Notes: generated by a model from the sequence alone, not told the origin. Numbered from the stretch's first letter, positions 16,076 to 24,993 are shown. The stretch is DNA of 64,000 bases from Terrimonas rubra (GCF_042686025.1 NZ_JBHUOZ010000001.1:372001-436000), one strand, 5' to 3'. Program-made: numbers and translations.

Positions 16076-17623
16076 TTATCTTTTAGAGCGTTTGGTAGGG
16101 AACTGGTTACCGGTTTTACGGGTTCCTTTACCGTTAGCGGCTCCGCCCATGCTGTTCATGGCACAACGGAAACCAAGTGTGCTCAGGGCCTGGTCTTCTT
16201 CCAGGAAACGGCGTGTTCCGGGCGACAGCCAGTAAGCACGGTCGTTCCAGCTACCACCTTTGTACACACGGGAGTGGTCGCTTACCAGGGTTGTAGTACC
16301 ATAACCATAGGAGGCCTGTGAAGCAGTATCACCATCCAGGTAGTTAATTACGTTACCACGCTGGTAGTTACGGCGGTTTTTGCTTTCCTCATCTGTTACA
16401 TCACGCATTACCACACGACCGGTTGTATCGTTCACCATTGCTTCGCCGGTGCTTGGGTCTTTTACAATAGTCTGGAATTTGTTACCACGGGTAGGTGCAG
16501 GCATATCGTCAAAATCAAGTGTTGATAAAGGACGGAATACATCATGTACCCATTCGTTCACATTACCGGCCATATTATACAGACCAAAAGCATTGGGATA
16601 GAATGATTTTACATCAGCAGTATAAAAGGCATTGTCATTTAAACCACCGGCAACACCCGCATTATCACCCGATCCACGTTTAAAGTTGGCTAAAAACTGA
16701 CCTTGCCAGCTGCCATGTCTTACATCACGCAAACCATTGGGGTTTTGCGACCAGGGGTAAACCTGCCTGTTCTGTACCAGTTCCTCACCACGTTTTTTCT
16801 TAGTGCTGGTGCGGGGATTCTGATCTATCAGGCCGTAAGCGGCATATTCCCACTCCGCTTCAAAAGGTAAACGGTAATCAGGTAATAATAAACCGTCTTC
16901 CATGGTAACATTGGTACGTGGCTGACCCTGAGGGGTTTTTAAAGGGTTCTTTTTAGAAGTAGCGCCTTTACCTGGCGGTGGCTGGTAGCCTACGCCTAAT
17001 AAGTAAGATTTGGTGGTAAAGTTATCAGCGCCCTGCTGACCATTTAAAGATTGTTTGTTAACAAAGCCTTTTTGTAATAAAATACCTTCGTTCACACGGT
17101 CACTGCGCCATAAACAGAAATCATTGGCCTGTTTCCAGCTTACACCCACTACAGGGTAGTAGTTAAAGCCCGGGTGACGCAGGTAGTATTCTACCATCGG
17201 CTCGTTATAACTCAACTCGCTTCTCCAGGACAATGTATCGGGTAAAGCACCTTCTACAATGGGCAGGTTTTGCGGGTCGGTAGGGTCAAATACTTTGTTT
17301 AACCAGTATAGGTATTCGCGGTAGTGTACGTTGGCCACCTCTGTACGGTCAATATAAAAAGAAGGAACAGATACACGACGGGGAATATTATTCCAGTCGC
17401 CCATTACATCTTCTTCTGTCTGACCCATGGTAAAGGTACCGCCTTCTACGAATACTAATCCGGGACCGGTTTTCTGGTCAGTAGCTTTGGCTACCTGGAA
17501 ACCGCCCATGTTTTTGTCGTTGTAGTTCCAGCCGGTTACGCTGGATTTGCCGCTTTTGTTCCTGTTACAGGAAACAGCGAGCACGCTGAAGGATAAAAGG
17601 ATTACTAAGTTTTTCACGTTCAT
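16076..17623 (-). CDS. gldJ: Gliding-motility / type IX secretion lipoprotein GldJ
   Basis: 515 residues from the ATG at 17623, which directly precedes a lipoprotein signal (LVILLSFSVLAVSC). The mature protein begins with the GldJ signature TGWNYNDKNMGGF and continues as a formylglycine-generating-enzyme-like (FGE-sulfatase) fold: GTFTMGQTEED, NVHYREYLYWLN, PVVGVSWKQANDFCLWRSDR, NMAGNVNEWVHDVFRP and SRVYKGGSWNDRAYWLSPGTRRF. The catalytic cysteines of true FGE enzymes are not expected in Gld proteins. GldJ is an outer-membrane-associated part of the gliding/T9SS apparatus and stabilises GldK. An upstream in-frame ATG at 17635 is less likely. It is divergent from porV. Confidence 0.92.
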   Translation of the reverse strand: MNVKNLVILLSFSVLAVSCNRNKSGKSSVTGWNYNDKNMGGFQVAKATDQKTGPGLVFVEGGTFTMGQTEEDVMGDWNNIPRRVSVPSFYIDRTEVANVHYREYLYWLNKVFDPTDPQNLPIVEGALPDTLSWRSELSYNEPMVEYYLRHPGFNYYPVVGVSWKQANDFCLWRSDRVNEGILLQKGFVNKQSLNGQQGADNFTTKSYLLGVGYQPPPGKGATSKKNPLKTPQGQPRTNVTMEDGLLLPDYRLPFEAEWEYAAYGLIDQNPRTSTKKKRGEELVQNRQVYPWSQNPNGLRDVRHGSWQGQFLANFKRGSGDNAGVAGGLNDNAFYTADVKSFYPNAFGLYNMAGNVNEWVHDVFRPLSTLDFDDMPAPTRGNKFQTIVKDPSTGEAMVNDTTGRVVMRDVTDEESKNRRNYQRGNVINYLDGDTASQASYGYGTTTLVSDHSRVYKGGSWNDRAYWLSPGTRRFLEEDQALSTLGFRCAMNSMGGAANGKGTRKTGNQFPTKRSKR

Positions 17624-18046
17624 AATGTATTGCATAAGCCTACGAATTGGATAAAGTTAACGCTCAGTTAAACATAATTATTGCGTTAGCCGCCAAAATA
17701 TTCACCGGACGGCCTGCGAATATATACACTTTGTCAAAAACTACTAAGCGGAAAACTACTTTTTTTTAGCTGTTTTTATACTATTTACCTGTTTCTTACG
17801 CATTAACCTGCAATGTGTTAGTGGCGGGGATAAAAAAAATCAATTTTATTCATCAGGTAAACAATAAATAGTATCAACAGGCGTTCCTTAGGGCAATAAA
17901 ACAATTAATTGCCGTTGCCATTTTTTGCAGTAAACCCTTGGCGGTTTGGCCAACTTGTTTTAAAAGTTTTTATTTTAATACTATTCTTGTTATAAAGCAT
18001 TTTTATATATATTTATATTTGCAACCAATCATTTAAATACTAGCTA
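17624..18046. other. Divergent intergenic region between gldJ and porV
   Basis: About 420 bp, A/T-rich, holding the promoters of both genes. A perfect TATATTTG (18014-18021) serves porV. No porU gene or remnant is seen here, although porU often lies between these two genes in the phylum. No ORF or RNA was recognised. Confidence 0.6.
18014..18021 (+). promoter_or_regulatory. -7 box TATATTTG for porV
   Basis: Perfect TAnnTTTG, 25 nt before the porV ATG. Confidence 0.6.
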
Positions 18047-19198
18047 ATGAGATCAAGATCCTTAAAACTAACTGCTGCTCTATTCTTTGCTTCTGCTTTT
18101 TCCCTGTCAGCTTACGCGCAAAACAACCGGATCAATGTAGTGACCACTGCTGTTCCGTTTTTACGTGTGGCCCCTGATGCCCGCTCCAGCGGTATGGGTG
18201 ATATTGGCCTTGCCACTTCCCCCGATGCATCTGCAGGTTTCTGGAATATTGGTAAAGTAGCCTTTAACGAGTCAAAAGGCGGCCTGGTGGCCACTTATTC
18301 TCCCTGGTTAAAAGATATTGTAAACGATGTTTACCTGGCATCTCTTTCCGGTTTTTATAAAATTGATGAAAACTCGGCACTGAATCTGGGCTTCCGTTAC
18401 TTTAATTTAGGTGATATCCAGTTCACGGATGATAACTCCAATAATATTGGCAGCGGCCGTCCCCGTGAGTTTGGTATCGATCTGGGCTACTCCCGTCGTT
18501 TATCTTCTAAATTAGGCCTGGGTGTTAGCTTACGTTATATTAACTCCGACCTGGCTGCCGGTGTAGGCTCAGGCGGTTATACCTATAAAGTAGGTAGCGC
18601 TATTGCGGGTGATATCGGCTTATTTTACGATAACAAGAACGAAGCCGGTAATGGTTTTGCCTTTGGCGCACAGTTAAGCAACCTGGGTACCAAAATAGCC
18701 TATACCGACAATGCCGATGCAAGAGACTATATCCCTGCCAACTTGGGCCTGGGTGCTACTTATACTAAAAACTTCGACGATAAAAACAAGATCACTTTCG
18801 GTATAGACGCTAATAAATTATTAGTACCTACTCCTCCCGAAAACCTGAGCGACCCTAACGCTTTAAACGATTACAGAAGCAAAGCGGTTGTAGGCAGCTG
18901 GTTCAGTTCATTTGGTGATGCCCCGGGTGGTTTTGGCGAAGAAATGAGAGAGTTCCAGCTTTCTGCCGGTGCCGAATACTGGTATAACAACCAGTTTGCC
19001 TTACGTGCCGGTTATTTCTACGAAGATAAAACCAAAGGTAACCGTCGCTATTTCACTGCCGGCCTGGGTTTAAAATACAATATCTTCGGTATCAACTTCT
19101 CTTACCTGGCTCCAACAGGAAGCGGTGTCACCAGGATCCCGCTGTCAAACACGATCCGTTTATCGGTAGCGTTTGATTTTGGCAACAATGCAGATTAA
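18047..19198 (+). CDS. porV: Type IX secretion system outer-membrane protein PorV (LptO)
   Basis: 383 residues. Signal peptide 1-24 (ends SLSAYAQ), then the PorV N-terminus VVTTAVPFLRVAPDARSSGMGDIGLAT, followed by a FadL-like 14-strand barrel pattern ending in VAFDFG. PorV shuttles T9SS cargo from the translocon to the attachment complex at the outer membrane. Here it is monocistronic: own promoter box TATATTTG, strong terminator after the stop. The subtilase at 4.6-7.4 kb carries the C-terminal signal handled by this machinery. Confidence 0.93.
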   Translation: MRSRSLKLTAALFFASAFSLSAYAQNNRINVVTTAVPFLRVAPDARSSGMGDIGLATSPDASAGFWNIGKVAFNESKGGLVATYSPWLKDIVNDVYLASLSGFYKIDENSALNLGFRYFNLGDIQFTDDNSNNIGSGRPREFGIDLGYSRRLSSKLGLGVSLRYINSDLAAGVGSGGYTYKVGSAIAGDIGLFYDNKNEAGNGFAFGAQLSNLGTKIAYTDNADARDYIPANLGLGATYTKNFDDKNKITFGIDANKLLVPTPPENLSDPNALNDYRSKAVVGSWFSSFGDAPGGFGEEMREFQLSAGAEYWYNNQFALRAGYFYEDKTKGNRRYFTAGLGLKYNIFGINFSYLAPTGSGVTRIPLSNTIRLSVAFDFGNNAD

Positions 19199-19220
19199 TT
19201 TGTAAAGTTCTTATACAAGT

Positions 19221-19242
19221 AAAGCCCCTGCAAAGGGGCTTT
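19221..19242 (+). terminator. Intrinsic terminator after porV
   Basis: Stem AAAGCCCCT / AGGGGCTTT with tetraloop GCAA and a following T-run. Confidence 0.92.
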
Positions 19243-19285
19243 TTTATTTACAGGCAGTTTAAAATATATAACCGTCACCGGGCTG

Positions 19286-19293
19286 TATATTTG
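19286..19293 (+). promoter_or_regulatory. -7 box TATATTTG for ispF
   Basis: Perfect TAnnTTTG; predicts a leader of about 55 nt before the ATG at 19355. Confidence 0.5.
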
Positions 19294-19354
19294 CGCAACA
19301 GGCTCCCGCATCAGATAACAGCATAAATATTTCCATTATAAAATAGTAAGCACT

Positions 19355-19834
19355 ATGTCATTTCGTATAGGTTCAGGTATCGATTTTCACCAGTTAGTAG
19401 CAGGCCGCGATCTGTGGATCGGTGGGGTAAAAATCCCCCATCATAAAGGCGCACTGGGACACAGTGATGCAGACGTGTTATTACATGCCATCTGCGATGC
19501 TTTATTAGGCGCACTGGCCCTGGGTGATATTGGTGTGCATTTCCCCGATACCAGCAACGAGTTTAAAGATATTGACAGCAAAATATTACTGCGTAAAACA
19601 ATTGAACTGATACATGCAGAAGGTTATAAAGTAGTGAACATTGATTCATCCCTATGCCTGGAAGCACCCAAAATTAAACCCCATGTGCCGGCCATGCAGG
19701 AAACCATTGCCGGTATTGCCGGTGTAACGATTAAAGATGTATCCATTAAAGCCACTACTACCGAAAAAATGGGTTTTGTGGGCCGTGAAGAAGGTTTGGT
19801 GGCCTATGCTACGGTATTACTGGAGAAAGTATAA
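19355..19834 (+). CDS. ispF: 2-C-methyl-D-erythritol 2,4-cyclodiphosphate synthase
   Basis: Converts CDP-methylerythritol 2-phosphate to the cyclic diphosphate in the non-mevalonate isoprenoid pathway. The 159-residue length is standard. Zinc ligands D10, H12 and H44 are visible in GSGIDFHQL and LGHSDADVLLHAICDAL; the conserved LGDIGVHFPDT and the C-terminal TTTEKMGFVGREEGLVAYA are intact. It forms a trimer in the cytoplasm in known cases. It stands alone here, not fused to ispD. Confidence 0.97.
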   Translation: MSFRIGSGIDFHQLVAGRDLWIGGVKIPHHKGALGHSDADVLLHAICDALLGALALGDIGVHFPDTSNEFKDIDSKILLRKTIELIHAEGYKVVNIDSSLCLEAPKIKPHVPAMQETIAGIAGVTIKDVSIKATTTEKMGFVGREEGLVAYATVLLEKV

Positions 19835-19871
19835 TAGTTCTGTTTCCTGAGGTTAGTATAGATTAAGTTAA

Positions 19872-20504
19872 TTATGGAAATTTTACTTCATCCCGGGGGA
19901 TAAAAAAACCTTTGATACAATTTAGATTACGAATACATATCTGAATATGATTTTTGGATTGAATGCCTGCGCCTTCAAACGCCGGTCCTCCTTCAGTAAA
20001 AATTCCTCTTGTCGTATCAAAATATTGTAATGCACTATTTCCATGAGCATCAATATCATTCTGAATTTTTTCTGCCATTTTTTGATGCATATATTCGATT
20101 ACAGCACAGTCTAACTCGCGTAAAATCAGATCATGATGTTTGTCATTGGCTAGATTCTTATTTTGAGGCAATTCTTTTTGCAAGAAGGCAAAATCATCCT
20201 TCATTAAAGCATAGTATGCTGAAATAATATCAATGAATGCTGAATCAGTAAAGTCAAGACAATGATTTAATTGCAAAACTACACCCAATACTGCCGGTTT
20301 AGTCAACCCTCCTCTTTTCTTTTTATCCTTCGCCCATTTCAATGCCCTTTCATAGTTATTCTCCCAAACATAAAAACCATGACCCAGCCAGTCAAATGTT
20401 TCCTGGCTTTTTTTAACTGAATTTGGGTTTTGCACAAGGTGATTACGTATTGATTCATCACATCCATGAAAACCAATAATTAGATTTGGTCTACTGTTGT
20501 ACAT
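19872..20504 (-). CDS. ADP-ribosyltransferase-like protein, candidate toxin of a two-gene module
   Basis: 210 residues, no signal peptide. The N-terminal part GFHGCDES ... DWLGHGFYVWENNYERALKWA resembles the NAD-binding core of ADP-ribosyltransferase-like families such as DUF3990 (a YHG-type start, then G.GFY..... A..WA). A C-terminal EGGPAFEGAGIQSKNHIQICIRN may hold the catalytic acid. Its ATG overlaps the stop of a 57-codon ORF in the arrangement TAATG, so the two are translationally coupled. Size, coupling and the lower GC than its neighbours suggest a transferred toxin-antitoxin pair. The family call is moderate; the toxin role is inference. Confidence 0.6.
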   Translation of the reverse strand: MYNSRPNLIIGFHGCDESIRNHLVQNPNSVKKSQETFDWLGHGFYVWENNYERALKWAKDKKKRGGLTKPAVLGVVLQLNHCLDFTDSAFIDIISAYYALMKDDFAFLQKELPQNKNLANDKHHDLILRELDCAVIEYMHQKMAEKIQNDIDAHGNSALQYFDTTRGIFTEGGPAFEGAGIQSKNHIQICIRNLNCIKGFFIPRDEVKFP

Positions 20505-20677
20505 TATTTAGAAGCGGAAACAACTTTGCTTAAGTTGGAATAATGGCTGGTGAGATTTTCGTTCTTTGTCAAGATTTTAGCCGACTTCAAAGAGATAACA
20601 ACCTGAGACCTTTTTTTGGGTTCAGCTTTAATCTGCTTTGCCAAGTCAGATAAAAGACGTTTTTGATTGTTACTCAT
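20504..20677 (-). CDS. 57-residue protein, candidate antitoxin
   Basis: The frame begins MSNNQKRLLSDLAKQIKAEP and ends LSKVVSASK; it is basic and predicted mostly helical, with a segment KSAKILTKNENLTSHY that resembles a small interaction motif. The stop codon shares one base with the ATG of the ADP-ribosyltransferase-like gene, a layout common for antitoxin-toxin pairs. It has codon usage like that of its partner and a plausible A/T-rich start context. Too small for firm family assignment. Confidence 0.65.
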   Translation of the reverse strand: MSNNQKRLLSDLAKQIKAEPKKRSQVVISLKSAKILTKNENLTSHYSNLSKVVSASK

Positions 20678-20979
20678 AAATTATAATTTGTTTGTAAAAT
20701 TATGAAAAATCCTAAAAATACAATAATGCCTTTTATACAATTACATTTAAATTATAATATAAAACGGTCATTACTTATTGGTTATTTTAAAGATAGCTGT
20801 AATTTATCAAAGTAATAAAAAGTTTGAATGTAGTATTACAGCTGAAAGGCTGCGCCGCTTAGGCGGAAATACTTTATGTGCAGCATAGCCATAGCAGCCG
20901 GACATAAAGTATTGCAGCCGGGCGGCGAACTGCTGCTGATGCAATTACTGTTGCTGACAGCCCCAGATATTACTGCAAT
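20678..20979. other. Intergenic region with A/T-rich half and GC-rich palindromic half
   Basis: The part next to the small ORF (20678-20820) is strongly A/T-rich and probably carries its promoter, though no exact TAnnTTTG is seen. The part from about 20840 to 20960 is clearly richer in GC and contains the inverted repeat listed next. No ORF was accepted. Confidence 0.55.
20868..20913. repeat. 12-bp perfect inverted repeat
   Basis: AATACTTTATGT (20868-20879) and ACATAAAGTATT (20902-20913) with a 22-nt spacer; a smaller CCGC/GCGG hairpin lies just before it. No T-run follows on either strand, so a terminator role is doubtful. Confidence 0.65.
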
Positions 20980-22194
20980 TTACCGCCTGCTGGCAATGAG
21001 CAGGTTGAGGTCGGTGTATTTTAAATCGAAACGCTGGCTTAAATAAAAATTGGTCAATGCCCCTTTGAATAAATAGATGCCGCTGCGCAAATGCAGTTTA
21101 TGCCAGACCAGTTTTTCAAAGCCGCCTTCTTCCCCTGCTTCCAGTATCAAAGGCATCAGTACATTACTGATGGCCTGCGAAGCAGTACGGGCAAAGCCGG
21201 AGGGAATATTGGGCACACAATAATGTATTACCCCGTATTTCATAAAAATAGGGTGTTCGTGACTCGTGATCTCCGAAGTTTCAAAACAACCGCCGCGGTC
21301 AATGCTTACATCCAGTATCACTGAGCCGGGACGCATATTGCTCACCATCTCCTCGGTAACCACCATGGGCGTACGGCCTGTATGCGAACCCAAAGCGCCC
21401 ACCGCCACTTCACAGGTTTTTAATTGTTTGGCCAGCAGGCGTGGTTCTATTACAGAAGTCCACATACGCTGGCCTATATTGTTTTGTAAACGTTTTAAAC
21501 GGGATACACTATTGTCAAACACTTTTACCGAAGCGCCCAATGCCAGGGCCGCACGGGCGGCATATTCACCTACGGTACCGGCGCCAATGATAATAACCTT
21601 TGTAGGGGCAATGCCGGATATACCACCCAGTAAAACACCCTTGCCATGGTTGGCCGAGCTAAGGTATTGCGCCGCGATGAGCATTACCGCACTGCCGGCT
21701 ATCTCACTCATGCTGCGTACAATGGGGTAAGACTCTGTTTCATCCATCAGGTTTTCAAAAGAAATGGCCGTGATGCGTTTTTCCATCATACTGGCCAGTA
21801 TCTCGGTCTTTAAAACGGATAAATGAATAGGGGAAATAATTACCTGGTTGTATTGTAAAAGCGGCAGGTCATCTTCAATAACCGGGGCGCTTTTTACCAG
21901 TATGGGCGCTTTAAATACTTCGGCACGGTCGTATACAATTTTGGCGCCTGCTTCACTGTAATCCTTATCCCTGAAATGGGAGGCATCACCTGCATTATGC
22001 TCTATCATTACCTGGTGGCCGTTGCTCACCAGTACACTTACCGCATCGGGGGTTAAGGCTATGCGGTTTTCCTGGAAGGCTATTTCTTTGGGAATGCCTA
22101 TCATCATGCCTTCGGCTTTAGGCTTAATATCTAAAGTTTCTTCCAGGGTTTCGTAACTAAACGAAGTGCTTATTAGCGGTTTGTGCTGACTCAT
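20980..22194 (-). CDS. ald: Alanine dehydrogenase
   Basis: NAD-dependent interconversion of alanine and pyruvate plus ammonia; cytoplasmic. From the ATG at 22194 (MSQHKPLIS) the protein has 404 residues, slightly longer than the usual 370 because of an N-terminal extension found in many Bacteroidota. Visible are the substrate domain IGIPKEIAFQENRIALTPD, the Rossmann loop VIIIGAGTVGEYAARAAL, and the catalytic region LDVSIDRGGCFETSEITSHEHPIF and CVPNIPSGFARTASQAISN. The ORF can be extended to a TTG at 22215 but ATG is preferred. tsaE lies just upstream on the same strand. Confidence 0.9.
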   Translation of the reverse strand: MSQHKPLISTSFSYETLEETLDIKPKAEGMMIGIPKEIAFQENRIALTPDAVSVLVSNGHQVMIEHNAGDASHFRDKDYSEAGAKIVYDRAEVFKAPILVKSAPVIEDDLPLLQYNQVIISPIHLSVLKTEILASMMEKRITAISFENLMDETESYPIVRSMSEIAGSAVMLIAAQYLSSANHGKGVLLGGISGIAPTKVIIIGAGTVGEYAARAALALGASVKVFDNSVSRLKRLQNNIGQRMWTSVIEPRLLAKQLKTCEVAVGALGSHTGRTPMVVTEEMVSNMRPGSVILDVSIDRGGCFETSEITSHEHPIFMKYGVIHYCVPNIPSGFARTASQAISNVLMPLILEAGEEGGFEKLVWHKLHLRSGIYLFKGALTNFYLSQRFDLKYTDLNLLIASRR

Positions 22195-22241
22195 GTAGTA
22201 GTTTAACAATAGCAACCATTAGCATTGCTCACCAAAATTAC

Positions 22242-22667
22242 TTAATTCTGCGTTATGCTGCACCGGCAGGTATCCGCATTTATACGTTCAAGATGAACAT
22301 GTACCGTACCGGGCGGAAATAATGCCGGCGCTTTTTCGGGCCACTCCACCAGGCAGATATAACCGCTGTACAGGGTATCTTCTACCCCGGCCTGTATGGC
22401 TTCGGCTTCATCACGCAAACGGTACAGGTCCATATGAAAAATGGCCCTTTTGGTGCCGTTACAATCGTACACATATTCGTTAATAATAGAAAAGGTGGGA
22501 CTGCTTACCACCGACTGTACTCCCTTGGCTATACACAGTTGTTGTATAAAAGTGGTTTTACCCGTGCCCATGGGTGCATGAAAAGCAAATATTTTGGCAT
22601 CGCCGGCCAGGCTCCAGAATTGCGCTGCCGCCTGTTGAATGTTTTGCAACGTAAATTCAAAAATCAT
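22242..22667 (-). CDS. tsaE: tRNA threonylcarbamoyladenosine biosynthesis ATPase TsaE
   Basis: 141 residues with the P-loop APMGTGKTTFIQ (residues 31-42), the SPTFSIINEY switch and HMDLYRL, all typical of TsaE (YjeE). With TsaB and TsaD it makes the t6A modification at A37 of ANN-decoding tRNAs. The -7 box TATTTTTG ends only 4 nt before the ATG, so the mRNA may have no leader. It lies 47 bp upstream of ald on the same strand and the two may be co-transcribed. Confidence 0.95.
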   Translation of the reverse strand: MIFEFTLQNIQQAAAQFWSLAGDAKIFAFHAPMGTGKTTFIQQLCIAKGVQSVVSSPTFSIINEYVYDCNGTKRAIFHMDLYRLRDEAEAIQAGVEDTLYSGYICLVEWPEKAPALFPPGTVHVHLERINADTCRCSITQN

Positions 22668-22671
22668 ACTG

Positions 22672-22679
22672 CAAAAATA
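22672..22679 (-). promoter_or_regulatory. -7 box TATTTTTG for tsaE, abutting the start codon
   Basis: Perfect TAnnTTTG on the minus strand, separated from the ATG by 4 nt. Transcription should start at or within one or two bases of the ATG. Confidence 0.6.
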
Positions 22680-22744
22680 GCTTTAATAGCAACGTTGTTG
22701 CTTTATTATTCCCTGCATGGTAAATAAGCCGTTTTTAATTGAAG

Positions 22745-22777
22745 TAACTTTGTACTATCAAACGGTATTGATACCGT
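22745..22777 (+). promoter_or_regulatory. copA promoter with operator-like palindrome
   Basis: -7 box TAACTTTG at 22745-22752, then ACGGTATTGATACCGT at 22762-22777, a perfect 6-bp inverted repeat with a 4-bp spacer located just after the expected transcription start. The position suits a repressor that responds to copper; no such regulator gene is adjacent. Confidence 0.5.
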
Positions 22778-22823
22778 AAACCAATACAAGCCGCCTATTG
22801 TTATACCATAACGAATCAATATT

Positions 22824-24980
22824 ATGCCAGATACAGCAACAGCACATAACAAAAAAATAGAATGGAAGGTAGAAGGAATGGATTGCGCCAACTGTGCCCT
22901 CACCATTAATAAGTACTTGGAAAAAAAAGGGCATAAGAACGTAAAAGTAAATTATGCTACCGGCGATGTGATATTTGACGCAGCCGGTAATATGGATGAA
23001 CAGCAGTTAACAAAGGACCTCCACGGCCTGGGTTATACCGTTTTATCCGGCACCGGCGATCCGCATGCGGGTCATGACCATCCCAAAAGCAAATGGACCC
23101 ATTTACGCCGCTTCTGGATCTGCCTGCCTTTTACCCTGGTGCTTATGTTACACATGATACCCGGTGTACATATTCATTTTTTAATGAACCCCTGGGTACA
23201 GCTGGCGCTTTGTTTACCGGTATTCATTATCGGTATGAGTTTTTATGGCCCCAGCGCCTGGAAAAGTATCCGCAACGGCATTCCCAATATGAATGTACTG
23301 ATCGCCATTGGCGCTACCGCAGCCTTTGTGTACAGCCTGGCAGGTACTTTATTTAACCTGGGCGCCGGTTATATGTATTACGAAACGGCCGCTACCATCA
23401 TTACCCTGGTATTCCTGGGTAATTATATGGAAGATAACACGGTACAATCTACCCAGAGATCACTGAACGCCCTGGTAAAATCGCAGAAAGTAACGGCGAA
23501 TATGATCGCTTTTGACGATAAATACGAGGAGCAAATATTCCCGGTAGACAGTGATAGCCTGCGGGTAGGCGACCTTGTACTGATAAAAAACGGCGAACAG
23601 GTTCCCGCAGACTGTAAGATACTCTGGGGTGATGTACAGGTAAGCGAAGCCCTGCTGACCGGCGAAAGCGAACCCATTCATAAAAAAGCAAAAGATATAC
23701 TGGTAGGCGGCAGCCTGGTGCTGGAAGGCACCGTAAGGGCACAGGTAACAGCCGCTGGCAACGAAACAGTTTTATCCAATATACTTAACCTGGTAAAACA
23801 GGCACAGGGCGAAAAACCGCCGGTTCAGCAAATGGCCGACCGTATCAGCGCCATTTTTGTACCCACTGTATTAGGTATAGCCGCCCTTACTTTTATTGGG
23901 AACTGGATCTATTTAAAAGAACTGGCCCCGGCTTTAATGAATGCCATTGCCGTACTGGTCATTGCCTGCCCCTGTGCCATGGGCCTGGCCACACCGGCCG
24001 CCATTGCTGTGGGCCTGGGACGCGGCACCCGTAATGGTATATTGTTCCGCAATGCCAAAAGCCTGGAGCTGTTTAAAAATATTAAACAGGTAGTGTTTGA
24101 TAAAACAGGTACGCTTACCACCGGCGATTTTGCTTTATCCGGCTGGCAGGTAACCGGTAATATAACCGAAGAAATGTTTAAAAACATTGCCTTCTCCATT
24201 GAAAAATATTCCAACCACCCCATTGCCAAAACCATTGCCCGTGAATGGAAGGCAGGTACACCCATCCGCTGGCAAAAGATAGAGGAGATAAAAGGCCTGG
24301 GCATGCAGGCACAGGATATGGAAGGTAATACCTATATGGCCGGCTCCTGGAAGGCGGCAGCGAAACTTACAACTGATGACAGCCATAATGTTTACATTAT
24401 AAAGAATAATGAATTACTGGGCTGGATAGATGTAAGAGACGAACTGCGACCCGAAGCCAAAGAAGTGGTCAGTTATTTACAAGGCAAGGGCATTAAAACC
24501 ATTTTACTGAGCGGCGACAGGCAACAGAAAGCCGGTGAACTGGCCGGGCAGGTAGGTATTGATACCGTTATTGCCGAACAGACACCGGAACAAAAACTGG
24601 CCTATATCACCGAGCAAAGCGCCCATACGCCTACCGTAATGGTGGGTGATGGCATTAACGATGCACCGGCCCTGGCCAAAGCCACTATCGGGGTTTCCAT
24701 GAGCGACTCTTCGCAGGTAGCCTTGCAGACTGCCTCGGTGGTATTAATGAACAATGGTTTAAAAAACCTGCCCATGGCATTGGGACTTGGCAGGCATACC
24801 TATATCACTATCAAAGAGAACCTGTTCTGGGCTTTCTCCTACAATATTGTAGCCATCCCGGTTGCGGCTTTTGGCTTACTGGGTGTGTATGGTCCAACCT
24901 ACGGGGCTTTGATCATGGCCCTCAGCGATGTGGTGCTGGCTATTAACAGCGCCCGGTTATTTGTAAAAAAAGTGAAGTAA
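22824..24980 (+). CDS. copA: Copper-exporting P-type ATPase
   Basis: 718 residues. One N-terminal metal-binding domain (GMDCANCA, C21 and C24), a His-rich linker (DPHAGHDHPKSK), eight predicted transmembrane helices, the ion-binding CPC (C382-P-C384), the phosphorylation site DKTGTLTTG (D426), HP motif (SNHPIAK), and the hinge VGDGINDAPALAKA. The CPC plus the C-terminal membrane motifs (YNIVAIPVAA, MALSDVVLAINSARL) indicate Cu(I) specificity. It pumps copper out of the cytoplasm. It is transcribed alone and closed by a bidirectional terminator. Confidence 0.95.
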   Translation: MPDTATAHNKKIEWKVEGMDCANCALTINKYLEKKGHKNVKVNYATGDVIFDAAGNMDEQQLTKDLHGLGYTVLSGTGDPHAGHDHPKSKWTHLRRFWICLPFTLVLMLHMIPGVHIHFLMNPWVQLALCLPVFIIGMSFYGPSAWKSIRNGIPNMNVLIAIGATAAFVYSLAGTLFNLGAGYMYYETAATIITLVFLGNYMEDNTVQSTQRSLNALVKSQKVTANMIAFDDKYEEQIFPVDSDSLRVGDLVLIKNGEQVPADCKILWGDVQVSEALLTGESEPIHKKAKDILVGGSLVLEGTVRAQVTAAGNETVLSNILNLVKQAQGEKPPVQQMADRISAIFVPTVLGIAALTFIGNWIYLKELAPALMNAIAVLVIACPCAMGLATPAAIAVGLGRGTRNGILFRNAKSLELFKNIKQVVFDKTGTLTTGDFALSGWQVTGNITEEMFKNIAFSIEKYSNHPIAKTIAREWKAGTPIRWQKIEEIKGLGMQAQDMEGNTYMAGSWKAAAKLTTDDSHNVYIIKNNELLGWIDVRDELRPEAKEVVSYLQGKGIKTILLSGDRQQKAGELAGQVGIDTVIAEQTPEQKLAYITEQSAHTPTVMVGDGINDAPALAKATIGVSMSDSSQVALQTASVVLMNNGLKNLPMALGLGRHTYITIKENLFWAFSYNIVAIPVAAFGLLGVYGPTYGALIMALSDVVLAINSARLFVKKVK

Positions 24981-24993
24981 TATTCTTTTAAAT

